Positions 28,015-36,563 of a stretch of DNA of 64,000 nt are shown piece by piece. Positions within the stretch are counted from its first letter, which is position 1. Every line of letters begins with the position of its first letter. Source of the stretch: Vibrio sp. 14G-20 (lineage in GTDB: Bacteria; Pseudomonadota; Gammaproteobacteria; Enterobacterales; Vibrionaceae); contig NZ_JAPHPW010000020.1 in the NCBI RefSeq assembly GCF_026241515.1, forward strand, positions 24,721 to 88,720. The letters run 5' to 3'. Position numbers and translations under genes: made by a program. Under the pieces are notes generated by a model, which was not told the origin of the DNA, searched no databases, and worked only from the letters and a program-made list of their open reading frames with translations.

Positions 28015-29325
28015 ATGGACATTGATGCTAAGCAGTTTCTGCAAACCCTTTTCTCAAGTGCTGTTAATCAGGCGCTACCTAAAAATCACATCGAACCTTT
28101 TCTTCCTCAAGACATTTTTTACCGCTCAGCTAACCAAGCTGGGCGAACTGTGGTAATTGGCGCAGGAAAAGCCGCCGCGTCGATGGCCGCTGAGCTAGAG
28201 GCCGTCTGGCAAGTTAAGCAACAGCAAGATCTCGCACTGCGTGACCTTGAAGGTCTCGTCGTGACCCGCTACGAACACACCGAACCTTGCGAACACATTG
28301 AGGTGATCGAAGCGGCGCACCCCGTCCCGGATGCCATGGGCTTAGAAGTGAGCCAACGTATGCTGGAATTAGTGAGTGGTCTGAGTGCTGACGACACCGT
28401 TATTTGTCTACTGTCTGGCGGCGGTTCTGCTTTGCTAAGCCTGCCCGGTGGCGACATTAGCTTGGCTGAGAAGCAACAAATCAATAAGGCGCTGCTCAAG
28501 TCGGGCGCCGCCATTGATGAGATGAACTGTGTGCGTAAACACTTATCGTCTATCAAAGGTGGGCGACTAGCGAAAGCTGCGTATCCAGCAAGAGTAGTCT
28601 CTTTAGCGATTTCAGATGTACCGGGCGATGACATCAGTGTGATTGCATCAGGCCCAACCGTACCTGACACAACGACACGTTTTGATGCGATGGCAATTTT
28701 AGAACGTTACCAGATAGAAACACCACGCTCGGCATTTGAATGGTTAAATAATCCAGAGTCAGAAACCGTGAAGCCGGATGACGCTTGTTGGAAAAACGCA
28801 GAGCACCATATTATTGCCACGCCGATGTCGGCATTGGAAGCAGCCGCGGCAGAGGCCGAAGGTTTAGGTATACCTGCCTATGTGCTGAGTGACTGCATTG
28901 AGGGGGAAGCTCGAGATGTAGCGAAGGTTCATGCTGCGTTGGCCAAGCAAGTCGCTAATAACAAGCACCCATTTGATACGCCTTGCGTGATACTTTCCGG
29001 TGGTGAAACCACAGTAACCGTTAAAGGCAATGGTCGCGGTGGGCGTAATTGTGAGTTCCTTTTAAGCTTGTATAGCGAGTTAAAAGGGCAGGAAAACATA
29101 TTTGCTCTGGCGGCTGATACTGATGGCATTGATGGTGTTGAAGATAATGCAGGTGCGTGGATCACGCCTCAAACATGGCAACAAGGTTCGAGCCTGTCGC
29201 TTAAAGCGCAAGACTATCTCGATGCCAACAATAGCTACGACTTCTTTAAGCAAGTCGGTGTGTTGTTGACCACAGGGCCGACGCTAACCAACGTGAATGA
29301 CTTCCGCGCAATATTGATTCTTTAA
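28015..29325 (+). CDS. Glycerate 2-kinase (MOFRL/TtuD family)
   Basis: A 436-residue cytosolic kinase phosphorylating D-glycerate, the last step from glyoxylate to glycolysis. Family blocks: VVIGAGKAAASMAAELE, HPVPDAMG, CLLSGGGSALLSLP, MNCVRKHLSSIKGGRLA, and the C-terminal MOFRL part with LSGGETTVTVKGNGRGGRN and ALAADTDGIDG. AAGGAG lies seven bases before the ATG. It stands 250 bp after glxR behind a possible attenuator. Confidence 0.92.
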   Translation: MDIDAKQFLQTLFSSAVNQALPKNHIEPFLPQDIFYRSANQAGRTVVIGAGKAAASMAAELEAVWQVKQQQDLALRDLEGLVVTRYEHTEPCEHIEVIEAAHPVPDAMGLEVSQRMLELVSGLSADDTVICLLSGGGSALLSLPGGDISLAEKQQINKALLKSGAAIDEMNCVRKHLSSIKGGRLAKAAYPARVVSLAISDVPGDDISVIASGPTVPDTTTRFDAMAILERYQIETPRSAFEWLNNPESETVKPDDACWKNAEHHIIATPMSALEAAAAEAEGLGIPAYVLSDCIEGEARDVAKVHAALAKQVANNKHPFDTPCVILSGGETTVTVKGNGRGGRNCEFLLSLYSELKGQENIFALAADTDGIDGVEDNAGAWITPQTWQQGSSLSLKAQDYLDANNSYDFFKQVGVLLTTGPTLTNVNDFRAILIL

Positions 29326-29380
29326 CCTGAACAGTTCGAATAGGCTGAAAAACCTTAAAGTTCGAAAACGCATACAATTG

Positions 29381-29419
29381 AATGGTCGCTCTTCCCCACA
29401 TAAGAGCGACCATTTTATT
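29381..29419 (+). terminator. Intrinsic terminator after glycerate kinase
   Basis: AATGGTCGCTCTT (29381-29393), loop CCCCACAT, AAGAGCGACCATT, then TTATT. Confidence 0.8.
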
Positions 29420-29517
29420 GCTATCAATGTTGTGACCTCGAGTTCTGAGATTATCTTCTGGACTAATGAAGCACGTTGATTACTATGGCTTTAGTAATGA
29501 GCTGTAAAGGATGCAAC

Positions 29518-30126
29518 ATGTCTAGGATCAGACAAAAGAATCAAGATTTAATCATCGAAGTCGCGTGTGAACAATTCGCTACTCATGGATATGCCGCAAC
29601 AAAAATGGCTGATATCGCGAAAGCGGCCGACATCCCTAAACCTAATGTATTCTATTATTTCAGCTCCAAAGATAAGCTCTACAATGCCGTTCTAGAAACC
29701 GTCACTCAGCCCTTACTGGAAGCGTCACGTCCGATTGAAGAGCTCAGCGATCCTGTTGAAGCCCTATCTCAATATATTCAAACCAAGCTGATCATTTCTC
29801 GTGACCATCCGCACGCCTCTAAGGTATTTGCTAACGAAGTGATGTCTGGCGCTAAAGTATTGCCGAAAGAGATTGGTGATGAACTGTATAAGCAATCCCA
29901 GATGATCCTCGATAAGTTCTCAACGTGGTCAGCACAAGGCTTAATGGATGACGTTCCTGCACACCACCTGATGTTTACCATTTGGGCGGCCACTCAAACT
30001 TACGCTGATTTTGGATGGCAGATTTGCAGCGTAATGCAGAAAGATCAGCTCGATGACAAAGATTATGAAGATGCCGCTGAGTTCATCACGCAGCTAGTGA
30101 TTAAAGGCTGTGGTGTTAAAAGCTAA
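29518..30126 (+). CDS. TetR-family regulator, RutR-like
   Basis: A 202-residue regulator. The N-terminal helix-turn-helix covers GYAATKMADIAKAADIPKPN followed by VFYYFSSKDKLY. The C-terminal ligand domain resembles RutR, the E. coli sensor of pyrimidine/purine state, for example in the IWAATQTYADFGWQI segment. Its place at the end of the glyoxylate operon makes it the best local candidate for the factor binding the ATTGTATACAAT palindromes; that is inference. AAGGA eight bases before ATG 29518 sets the start. A partial copy lies at 31912. Confidence 0.82.
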   Translation: MSRIRQKNQDLIIEVACEQFATHGYAATKMADIAKAADIPKPNVFYYFSSKDKLYNAVLETVTQPLLEASRPIEELSDPVEALSQYIQTKLIISRDHPHASKVFANEVMSGAKVLPKEIGDELYKQSQMILDKFSTWSAQGLMDDVPAHHLMFTIWAATQTYADFGWQICSVMQKDQLDDKDYEDAAEFITQLVIKGCGVKS

Positions 30127-30148
30127 TGTTGTTTGAACGTTTTTTTGG

Positions 30149-30173
30149 GGTCTGCGATTGCAGGCCTTTTTTG
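30149..30173 (+). terminator. Intrinsic terminator after the TetR gene
   Basis: GGTCTGC, loop GATT, GCAGGCC, then TTTTTTG. Confidence 0.85.
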
Positions 30174-30377
30174 TTTGTGCATGTGAGTGAGCATATGTGC
30201 AAAGCTACTTTTGTGACCTGTTGTGCAATAACTCATTTATCTTGTATTTTGCTCGATTAGGTATGCCATTTTATTTAAAGGTAAGGTTATAGTGTCGCAA
30301 AAATTTAGCGGTGATCTTTTTTAAAGGAAAAAACTAACCTTCTAACAATATTACACGCACAACATTAAGGTTTAGCA

Positions 30378-31814
30378 ATGACGCTCAAAAGCTTGGCATG
30401 CACTATCAGCACAGTTCTACTGGCAGGCTGTGGTTCGACGGTCGCGACGCAAACATACAACGCCGATCTGATCATCACCAATGGACAGGTTCTCACGATC
30501 AATTCAAAAATGGATGTGATTGAAGATGGCGTTGTAGTGGTGAAAAACGACCAGATCATCGCAGTCGGTAACGAGGATTTAATGACTCAATATCGCGCAG
30601 AAAAAGTGATTGATGCTCAAGATGGAATCGTCATGCCGGGCATGGTCAATGCTCACAACCATTTACCTATGATCGCGTTTCGTGGCTTAGGGGAAGAGGG
30701 CATCTCGAATCGTCTGTTTGCTTACTTCTTCCCTCTAGAAGCCGAAAAGTTAAGCCGTGAACTGATTTACAACGCGACTAAGCTAGGCAGCATCGAATTA
30801 GCGCAAAGTGGTGTGACAACTTACGCCGACATGTATTACCACATGGATGAAATGGCTAAGGCGACCAAAGAAGTTGGCTTGCGTGCCGTGTTGGGTGAAA
30901 CTGTGATTAAGTTTCCTGTGGTCGATGCCAAAGAACCTTACGGTGGGATAGAGTATGCCAAAGGCTTTATCGAGCAGTACAAAAACGATGAGCTAATCAC
31001 GCCTGCTTATGCACCACATGCGGTGTACACCGTGAGTAAAGATAAGCTTCAAGAAATTAATAAGCTATCGGCTCAATACGATGTGCCAGTGCTGATTCAC
31101 GTTGCTGAATTTCCGAATGAAGAAAAGCGTATCAAAGATGAAACCGAAGCCACGTCACCAGTTGAATACATGGATGAAATCGGTGTGCTTGATGCGCGCG
31201 TAGTGATTGCGCATGGTATCCACCTTTCAGAGAACGACCAAAAACTATTGAAGCAGGCCGATGCGGGTATCTCATACAATCCAATGGCGAATGCCAAAGG
31301 TGCGACAGGAATAGCTCCTGCGTGGGAAATGTACCGAGCTGATATGCGTATTGGTTTGGGAACGGACGGTCCAATGAGCTCAAACCAAGTTGATATCATG
31401 CGTACCCTAAGTTACGCCGCAAACATGCAGCGCTTAAAGTATTCTGATCGCACGATCATGATTCCTGAGCAAGTGATTGAGATGGCGACATTAGGCGGTG
31501 CGAAAGCCCTGCACATGGAAGATAAAATCGGTTCTCTTGAAGTCGGAAAGAAAGCAGATATCGTGATTGTAGAGACACAATCGGCGAACATGATGCCAAG
31601 TTACGACCCATACGCGACTTTGGTTTACCAAGCGAACCCAAGCAACATCGACACCACTATCGTTAACGGCCAAATCGTAATGGAAAACCGAGTGATGCAG
31701 ACGGTTCAACTGGATGAAATCCGCCAAAGCGTCGATGAGTTTGAAAGAGATATCAAAGCGTTTGCCAAAGAGCTTTCTAAGAAAGCGATTAAGTCGAAGA
31801 GCTTGATGGATTAG
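30378..31814 (+). CDS. Lipoprotein amidohydrolase of the TRZ/ATZ (MtaD-like deaminase) family
   Basis: A 478-residue metal-dependent hydrolase with a lipoprotein signal (CTISTVLLAGC, Cys18). Metal ligands are seen in MVNAHNHLPM, the histidines of LIHVAEF and IAHGIHLS, and the aspartate of GLGTDGPM. Relatives deaminate S-adenosylhomocysteine, methylthioadenosine, adenosine or triazines, normally in the cytoplasm. The lipobox predicts a periplasmic, membrane-tethered enzyme, which would deaminate external purines before uptake by the nearby permeases. The substrate is inferred. Confidence 0.8.
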   Translation: MTLKSLACTISTVLLAGCGSTVATQTYNADLIITNGQVLTINSKMDVIEDGVVVVKNDQIIAVGNEDLMTQYRAEKVIDAQDGIVMPGMVNAHNHLPMIAFRGLGEEGISNRLFAYFFPLEAEKLSRELIYNATKLGSIELAQSGVTTYADMYYHMDEMAKATKEVGLRAVLGETVIKFPVVDAKEPYGGIEYAKGFIEQYKNDELITPAYAPHAVYTVSKDKLQEINKLSAQYDVPVLIHVAEFPNEEKRIKDETEATSPVEYMDEIGVLDARVVIAHGIHLSENDQKLLKQADAGISYNPMANAKGATGIAPAWEMYRADMRIGLGTDGPMSSNQVDIMRTLSYAANMQRLKYSDRTIMIPEQVIEMATLGGAKALHMEDKIGSLEVGKKADIVIVETQSANMMPSYDPYATLVYQANPSNIDTTIVNGQIVMENRVMQTVQLDEIRQSVDEFERDIKAFAKELSKKAIKSKSLMD

Positions 31815-31857
31815 GATGTAAATCGGTTTCTAAAATCGAATAGAGTGAATGAACAAG

Positions 31858-31882
31858 CAAGGCCGATATCATGTCGGCCTTA
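31858..31882 (+). terminator. Intrinsic terminator after the amidohydrolase
   Basis: AAGGCCGA and TCGGCCTT arms, followed by an AT-rich tail. Confidence 0.65.
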
Positions 31883-31911
31883 ATATTATTGATCCTGTGA
31901 GCACCCTACAG

Positions 31912-31998
31912 ACTGGATTGCTGATGAGTTCTACAATCAATCTCAGATGATCATCGATAAGTTCTCTATTTGTTCACCACAAGGCATGATGGAATGAG
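31912..31998 (+). pseudogene. Fragment of a second RutR-like TetR gene
   Basis: This 87-bp piece translates as DWIADEFYNQSQMIIDKFS... and ends QGMMEW-less at TGA. It matches the segment EIGDELYKQSQMILDKFSTW of the intact regulator at 29518 (bases about 29866-29950) in frame and at most DNA positions. No other part of the gene is seen. It marks a past duplication or deletion around the amidohydrolase gene. Confidence 0.75.
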
Positions 31999-32017
31999 GT
32001 ATCTAAGGAAATTAAGG

Positions 32018-32806
32018 TTAGGTTTCTAGGGCAGTCTGACTAGGACGAGTGCTTGGATAGCCTAAGTAATAGCCCTGAACGAACTCTACACCTGATTGTT
32101 TGGCTATTTGCATATCAGACTCGTTTTCAATACCTTCCATAACAATGAGTTCATTTTCAAGCGACAACTTCTTTTTGAGATTCCAACAAGATTCGATGGG
32201 TCTATTCCGAAGCTTCCTAAGTATAGTTTTATCAAGCTTTACAATGTCTGGGTTGACTTGCTTAATTCTCTTTAAGTCTGATTTCCCAGAACCAAAATCA
32301 TCCACCGCGAGCAAACAACCTTGTTCCTTAAAAGTAATGAGCTGCTGAATAAATGTACTGTTTGAGTCAGAGGCCTTCTCAACAATTTCAATGACTAAAT
32401 TCTCAAAGTTATACTCACAGCGACTAATACTATTATTATGAACAGACTTGAGCATGGTTTTCCATACTCGCTGGTGGTTGTGTAAGTAGGAGATACTGGC
32501 CGGGTTGATGTTTATAAATAGTTTTCCCGTAATCGTATTTTTGTTTTTTCGGTAGTTCAAAGCATGTAGCGTCGCTGCCACGAGATCGGTTTTAATTCGT
32601 GAAAGTTGAGGCTGTGTAGAATCAAACAACTTTGAGGGTGATATCAACTCTCCTCGGTTATTGGCGCAACGAACTAAGGCTTCATAACCCATCAACGCCT
32701 TACTTTGAGTTTGGAAGATAGGTTGAAATACCGAATGTATTTTGTAATCACCAAGTAAGATGTTGAAACCGCCGTTATCTTGATTTAACGCTTTGATGAA
32801 TAACAT
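32018..32806 (-). CDS. Stand-alone EAL-domain c-di-GMP phosphodiesterase
   Basis: A 262-residue cytoplasmic protein consisting only of an EAL domain. The catalytic set appears complete: EALVR, NINPAS, the Glu of VIEIVE, the double Asp of AVDDFGSG, the Lys of IVKLDK, the Glu of VMEGIE and the closing QGYYLGYP. It should hydrolyse c-di-GMP to pGpG. It starts 15 bp after the chemoreceptor gene and is very likely co-transcribed with it, suggesting a joint effect on movement or attachment. Confidence 0.85.
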   Translation of the reverse strand: MLFIKALNQDNGGFNILLGDYKIHSVFQPIFQTQSKALMGYEALVRCANNRGELISPSKLFDSTQPQLSRIKTDLVAATLHALNYRKNKNTITGKLFININPASISYLHNHQRVWKTMLKSVHNNSISRCEYNFENLVIEIVEKASDSNSTFIQQLITFKEQGCLLAVDDFGSGKSDLKRIKQVNPDIVKLDKTILRKLRNRPIESCWNLKKKLSLENELIVMEGIENESDMQIAKQSGVEFVQGYYLGYPSTRPSQTALET

Positions 32807-32821
32807 GTTTTCTCTACTGCA

Positions 32822-34702
32822 TTAATTCGATAATTTGAAACGCTTGAGAATGTGTTGCTGCTTCTCGATCTCAGTAAGTTGAGTATTCATATGATCAGTA
32901 GTTTTTTCAGCTTGTGTTGTAACTTGCTGACTGATCTCTGTAATTTGCTGAGTGTTCCGACCGACTTCTAAGGAAACGGCGCTTTGCTCTTCAGCTGTTG
33001 TTGCAATTTGGCGAGTAAATTCCGAAATATTCATAATATTCTGTTGTACTAATTGCAATGCTGTAGTGGCTCTGCGGGCGCAATCAACAGCTTCTTGAGC
33101 ATTACGTTCGCTGACTAAAATTGAGTCGGCCATCGAACTGGTTCCTGAGCGTAGTTGTTCGATCTTCGTATGTATCTCTCGCGTTGATTCTTGCGTTCGG
33201 ATAGAGAGCAAGCGAACATGATCTGCGACGACTGCGAACCCTCGACCAGCCTGTCCTGCTCTTGCTGATTCTATCGTTGCATTGAGGGCTAGCAGATTGG
33301 TTTGATTAGCAATTTCGTTGATAACTTCAATGATGCTACCTATGCTTTCCGTCGTTTCTTCCAAGGCATGCGAGTGAGCGACAGCTTGATGGATATCGTT
33401 CGATAAGCTTTCGATATTACTTTCCGTTTGCTTAACTACGGAGGTACTTTCTAATACTTTTTCTTGTGCATCATTCGCGTTTTTAGCGGCATGTTGCGTA
33501 TTTTGTGCCGTCTCTTGCGCCGAAATAGTCATTTGTCCAATTGCTGTGACTAAGTCGTTTAATTCAGACATTTGGAGATTGATACTTTGCTCTGTTTCTC
33601 GCGTAGCACTCTGTGTCAGTTGTGCATGCTCCTTAACTGCGTCAGAAACGACTATAGAGTCTTTCATCTGTTGCTGTAGAGTTGTCACAAACTGATTGAA
33701 ATTGGTTGCTAGCTCAGCGAATTCTGTGTCTGTGTTAGTGTCTAAACGGTGGGTTAGGTCGGCATCACCTGATGCGATATTTTTGAGAGCGCTATTTAGC
33801 TCGTTGACTGGTTTAAATAGATATAAAATGAGCCAATACAACATTGCAATCACTACAATTAATGACAGAGCACTAAAACCGATGATCTGATAGTTGAGTT
33901 GTGTTAGGTCAGAGAAAACACGCTGTTCATCGATGACTGAACCAACATACCAAGGTTCACCAGCCACCTTGTGCAAGCTGATTAAATGCTTAACACCATC
34001 GATTGTGACTTCTGTTATACCAGGTGCTAATTGAGCATTAGGGATGAAATCTGTAAACGAAGAACCGTTGTAATCGGTATTTGGATGGGCGATCACCGTT
34101 CCGTCGCCTGTCATCATAAATAGATAACCTGAGTTAAAGAGATCGGTTTGATTGACAAGATTGGCTAGTGGTTTCAATGACACATCGAAAACAATATTGC
34201 CGATAAACTTCCCATTCTTATCGGCTAACGACGAAGATATCGAAACAATCATTTCTCCCGTTGAAGAGTCAATATAAGGCAAAGTAACAACAACATCATT
34301 TGATTCACTGGCTGCACGGTACCAAGGTCGTTTACGGACGTCATAATCATCAGGCGGAAGCCATCCGTCGTTTGAAATCAGTTTTCCGTTTTCTTCATAA
34401 CCAATACCAACCGCTTGAAAGCTATTTTTAAGTGAAGGAGTAGAAATAGACTTTCGCGCCAGAGCCGTATTAGATGCATCAATCACATTCAATGAGTGAG
34501 TCACTGAATTTACGAGCTGTCGTTTAGCGCTCAACTCATGTGCCACGGTAAAGCTAATACTCTTTGTCAACTCCGCGACACTGGTTTCGATATTGTTTTT
34601 AAAAGTGCTATTCGTTGCTTTTTGTTGGATAAAGTCAATGGTGATAGCAACTGATGAAAATAGCAGGCTCGAAGCGATAATTATTTTAGATTGAAACTTC
34701 AT
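32822..34702 (-). CDS. Methyl-accepting chemotaxis protein with dCache sensor
   Basis: A 626-residue inner-membrane receptor. It has a membrane segment at residues about 6-24, a periplasmic Cache domain with RKRPWYRAA and PYIDSSTGEMIVSIS (about 35-270), a second membrane segment near 272-296, HAMP, and a coiled signalling domain. The hairpin tip reads EIANQTNLLALNATIESARA followed by GRGFAVVADHVR. It would pass ligand signals to CheA/CheW. The ligand is unknown; its setting among purine genes hints at a purine or amino-acid signal but does not show it. The EAL gene follows 15 bp downstream. Confidence 0.9.
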   Translation of the reverse strand: MKFQSKIIIASSLLFSSVAITIDFIQQKATNSTFKNNIETSVAELTKSISFTVAHELSAKRQLVNSVTHSLNVIDASNTALARKSISTPSLKNSFQAVGIGYEENGKLISNDGWLPPDDYDVRKRPWYRAASESNDVVVTLPYIDSSTGEMIVSISSSLADKNGKFIGNIVFDVSLKPLANLVNQTDLFNSGYLFMMTGDGTVIAHPNTDYNGSSFTDFIPNAQLAPGITEVTIDGVKHLISLHKVAGEPWYVGSVIDEQRVFSDLTQLNYQIIGFSALSLIVVIAMLYWLILYLFKPVNELNSALKNIASGDADLTHRLDTNTDTEFAELATNFNQFVTTLQQQMKDSIVVSDAVKEHAQLTQSATRETEQSINLQMSELNDLVTAIGQMTISAQETAQNTQHAAKNANDAQEKVLESTSVVKQTESNIESLSNDIHQAVAHSHALEETTESIGSIIEVINEIANQTNLLALNATIESARAGQAGRGFAVVADHVRLLSIRTQESTREIHTKIEQLRSGTSSMADSILVSERNAQEAVDCARRATTALQLVQQNIMNISEFTRQIATTAEEQSAVSLEVGRNTQQITEISQQVTTQAEKTTDHMNTQLTEIEKQQHILKRFKLSN

Positions 34703-34970
34703 TGGATATGATTGGTTATATAAATAATGCGGGCATATATAATATATATTCTGAAGGGGTTTAATGGGTTATAAGCAATATAACCAAATCGAATAACAGT
34801 CCTATCATATTGATAATAAATACTATGTTTTACTTGTTTTAGAATCTTTGCACTTGACGATTTCAAGTGTTGTATTTTCATTGTTCTGTATCAATAAATG
34901 ACGAGTTATTTTATTTTTGTCAAATTTACAATTTACCCAAAACCATAAGTTGCTCTTATTTATATTATTA
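34703..34970. other. AT-rich spacer upstream of the MCP gene
   Basis: Very AT-rich sequence holding the expected MCP/EAL promoter region. I see no gene. Confidence 0.5.
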
Positions 34971-34998
34971 AAAAGCCGACACGATGTCGGCCTTTTGT
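34971..34998 (-). terminator. Intrinsic terminator after 8-oxoguanine deaminase
   Basis: AAAAGCCGACA, loop CGA, TGTCGGCCTTTT; usable on both strands. Confidence 0.75.
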
Positions 34999-35024
34999 TT
35001 TGGTGAGTTCAAAATATAGAAACT

Positions 35025-36386
35025 CTAGTTATTCATCGCCAGTTTACCTAGCTTCATTGCGGCAGAATGGTGGCGGTGCATCAGTTGCTCCATGTCTACG
35101 CCAATAACGGCACCATCGTTAACTCGCCATTTTCCGGCCACCATCACTTTATCCGCTTGTTGAGCGCCACAAAGTAGTAATGCAGCGAGTGGATCGTGGC
35201 TACCAGAGAAACGAATATCATCGAGTTTGAACATTGCGAGGTCGGCTTGTTTGCCAACCTCTAGCGTACCAATGTCGGTTCTGCCCATTGCGCGTGCTGA
35301 GCCTGACGTTGCCCAGCGCAGTGCATCGAGGTGTGAAACATTGGCAGAACCATATTGCAGGCGTTGTAGATACATTGCCATGCGCACTTCGGCAATCATA
35401 TTTGAACCGTCGTTTGAGGCGGAACCATCAACACCCAACCCGACTTTTACGCCTGCTGCTTCAAGATCGTTGTTCTTACAAATACCGGAAGCCAGCATCA
35501 TGTTGGACGTCGGGCAATGGCTGATACCAATGCCCGCTTTACCCAAACGTTTGATCTCTTCTGGATTGAAGTGAATACCATGAGCAAGCCAAGTGCGTTC
35601 ATTCAGCCACCCCACATCTTCTAGGTAATCCACAGGGCGTAGGCCAAATTTCTCAATACAGAAGTCTTCTTCATCCAAGGTTTCGCATAGGTGAGTGTGC
35701 ATCATCACGTTCTCACGCTCACTGATCTTGGCGGTTTCTTTCATCAGGTCTGTAGTGACTGAAAACGGCGAACAAGGCGCGAGTGCGATTTGAATCATCG
35801 CCCCTTCATCACGCTGGTGGTAATCGCGAATTAAGCGTTGGCTGTCATCAATAATGGTTTGTTCAGTTTGAATGGTGTGTCGTGGAGGTAGTCCACCTTC
35901 ATCTTCTCCAAGGCTCATGGAGCCACGCGTAAATATCGCTCTCACACCTAGCTTCTCTGCCGCTTCGACTTGTAAATCGATGGCATGCTCAAGCCCGTTT
36001 GGTAGCAAGTAATGGTGGTCTGACGCGGTGGTACAGCCCGACATCATTAACTCGACCAATGCTAGCTCTGTAGCAAGGCTCATCATCTCAGAATCGAGGT
36101 TAGCCCAAACTGGGTAGAGGCTTTGTAGCCAATGGAAGAGTTCTTTATTGAGTGCGCCAGGGTAGGCACGCGTTAGGGTTTGATAGAAGTGGTGGTGCGC
36201 ATTGATAAGCCCGGGAGTTACAACATGACGAGAGGCGTCGACGCTGTAATCTACGGGTAAGGTCGGCTCTTTGTGTTTGCCAACCAATTCAATGACTTTA
36301 TTACCTTTAATGACGATTCCGCCTTCTGCATCAGCCTGTGAGCCAGTGTAGATTGCGAGAGGATTCTTAATCCAGATTGTTTCCAT
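35025..36386 (-). CDS. 8-oxoguanine deaminase (TRZ/ATZ amidohydrolase)
   Basis: A 453-residue cytosolic metal enzyme. Family blocks: PGLINAHHHFYQTLTRAY, GCTTASDHHYLLPNG, the His of MMHTHLCET, the LAHGIHFN block, and the Asp of GLGVDGSASNDGSN. The HHHFYQTLTR motif and GSASNDGSN are typical of the 8-oxoguanine deaminase branch rather than classical guanine deaminase. Its product from 8-oxoguanine is urate, which enters the pathway encoded nearby without xanthine dehydrogenase. It is the last gene of a leftward group of purine uptake genes. Confidence 0.85.
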   Translation of the reverse strand: METIWIKNPLAIYTGSQADAEGGIVIKGNKVIELVGKHKEPTLPVDYSVDASRHVVTPGLINAHHHFYQTLTRAYPGALNKELFHWLQSLYPVWANLDSEMMSLATELALVELMMSGCTTASDHHYLLPNGLEHAIDLQVEAAEKLGVRAIFTRGSMSLGEDEGGLPPRHTIQTEQTIIDDSQRLIRDYHQRDEGAMIQIALAPCSPFSVTTDLMKETAKISERENVMMHTHLCETLDEEDFCIEKFGLRPVDYLEDVGWLNERTWLAHGIHFNPEEIKRLGKAGIGISHCPTSNMMLASGICKNNDLEAAGVKVGLGVDGSASNDGSNMIAEVRMAMYLQRLQYGSANVSHLDALRWATSGSARAMGRTDIGTLEVGKQADLAMFKLDDIRFSGSHDPLAALLLCGAQQADKVMVAGKWRVNDGAVIGVDMEQLMHRHHSAAMKLGKLAMNN

Positions 36387-36563
36387 TCATAGTAGTCCTT
36401 AGCCATCTCAGCCTTTTCAGGGAAGAGGGTCTTTGTTGGTATTTGCTGTTGATAGATAAATTCGAATCAGGGGGCGTTAAAACGTTCAATGTTCTAATCA
36501 TTCCCTGATTCTGTGAAAATCGGTTTTACGCTAGTCAGTGAACCAGTTAAATTGGGGAATCAG

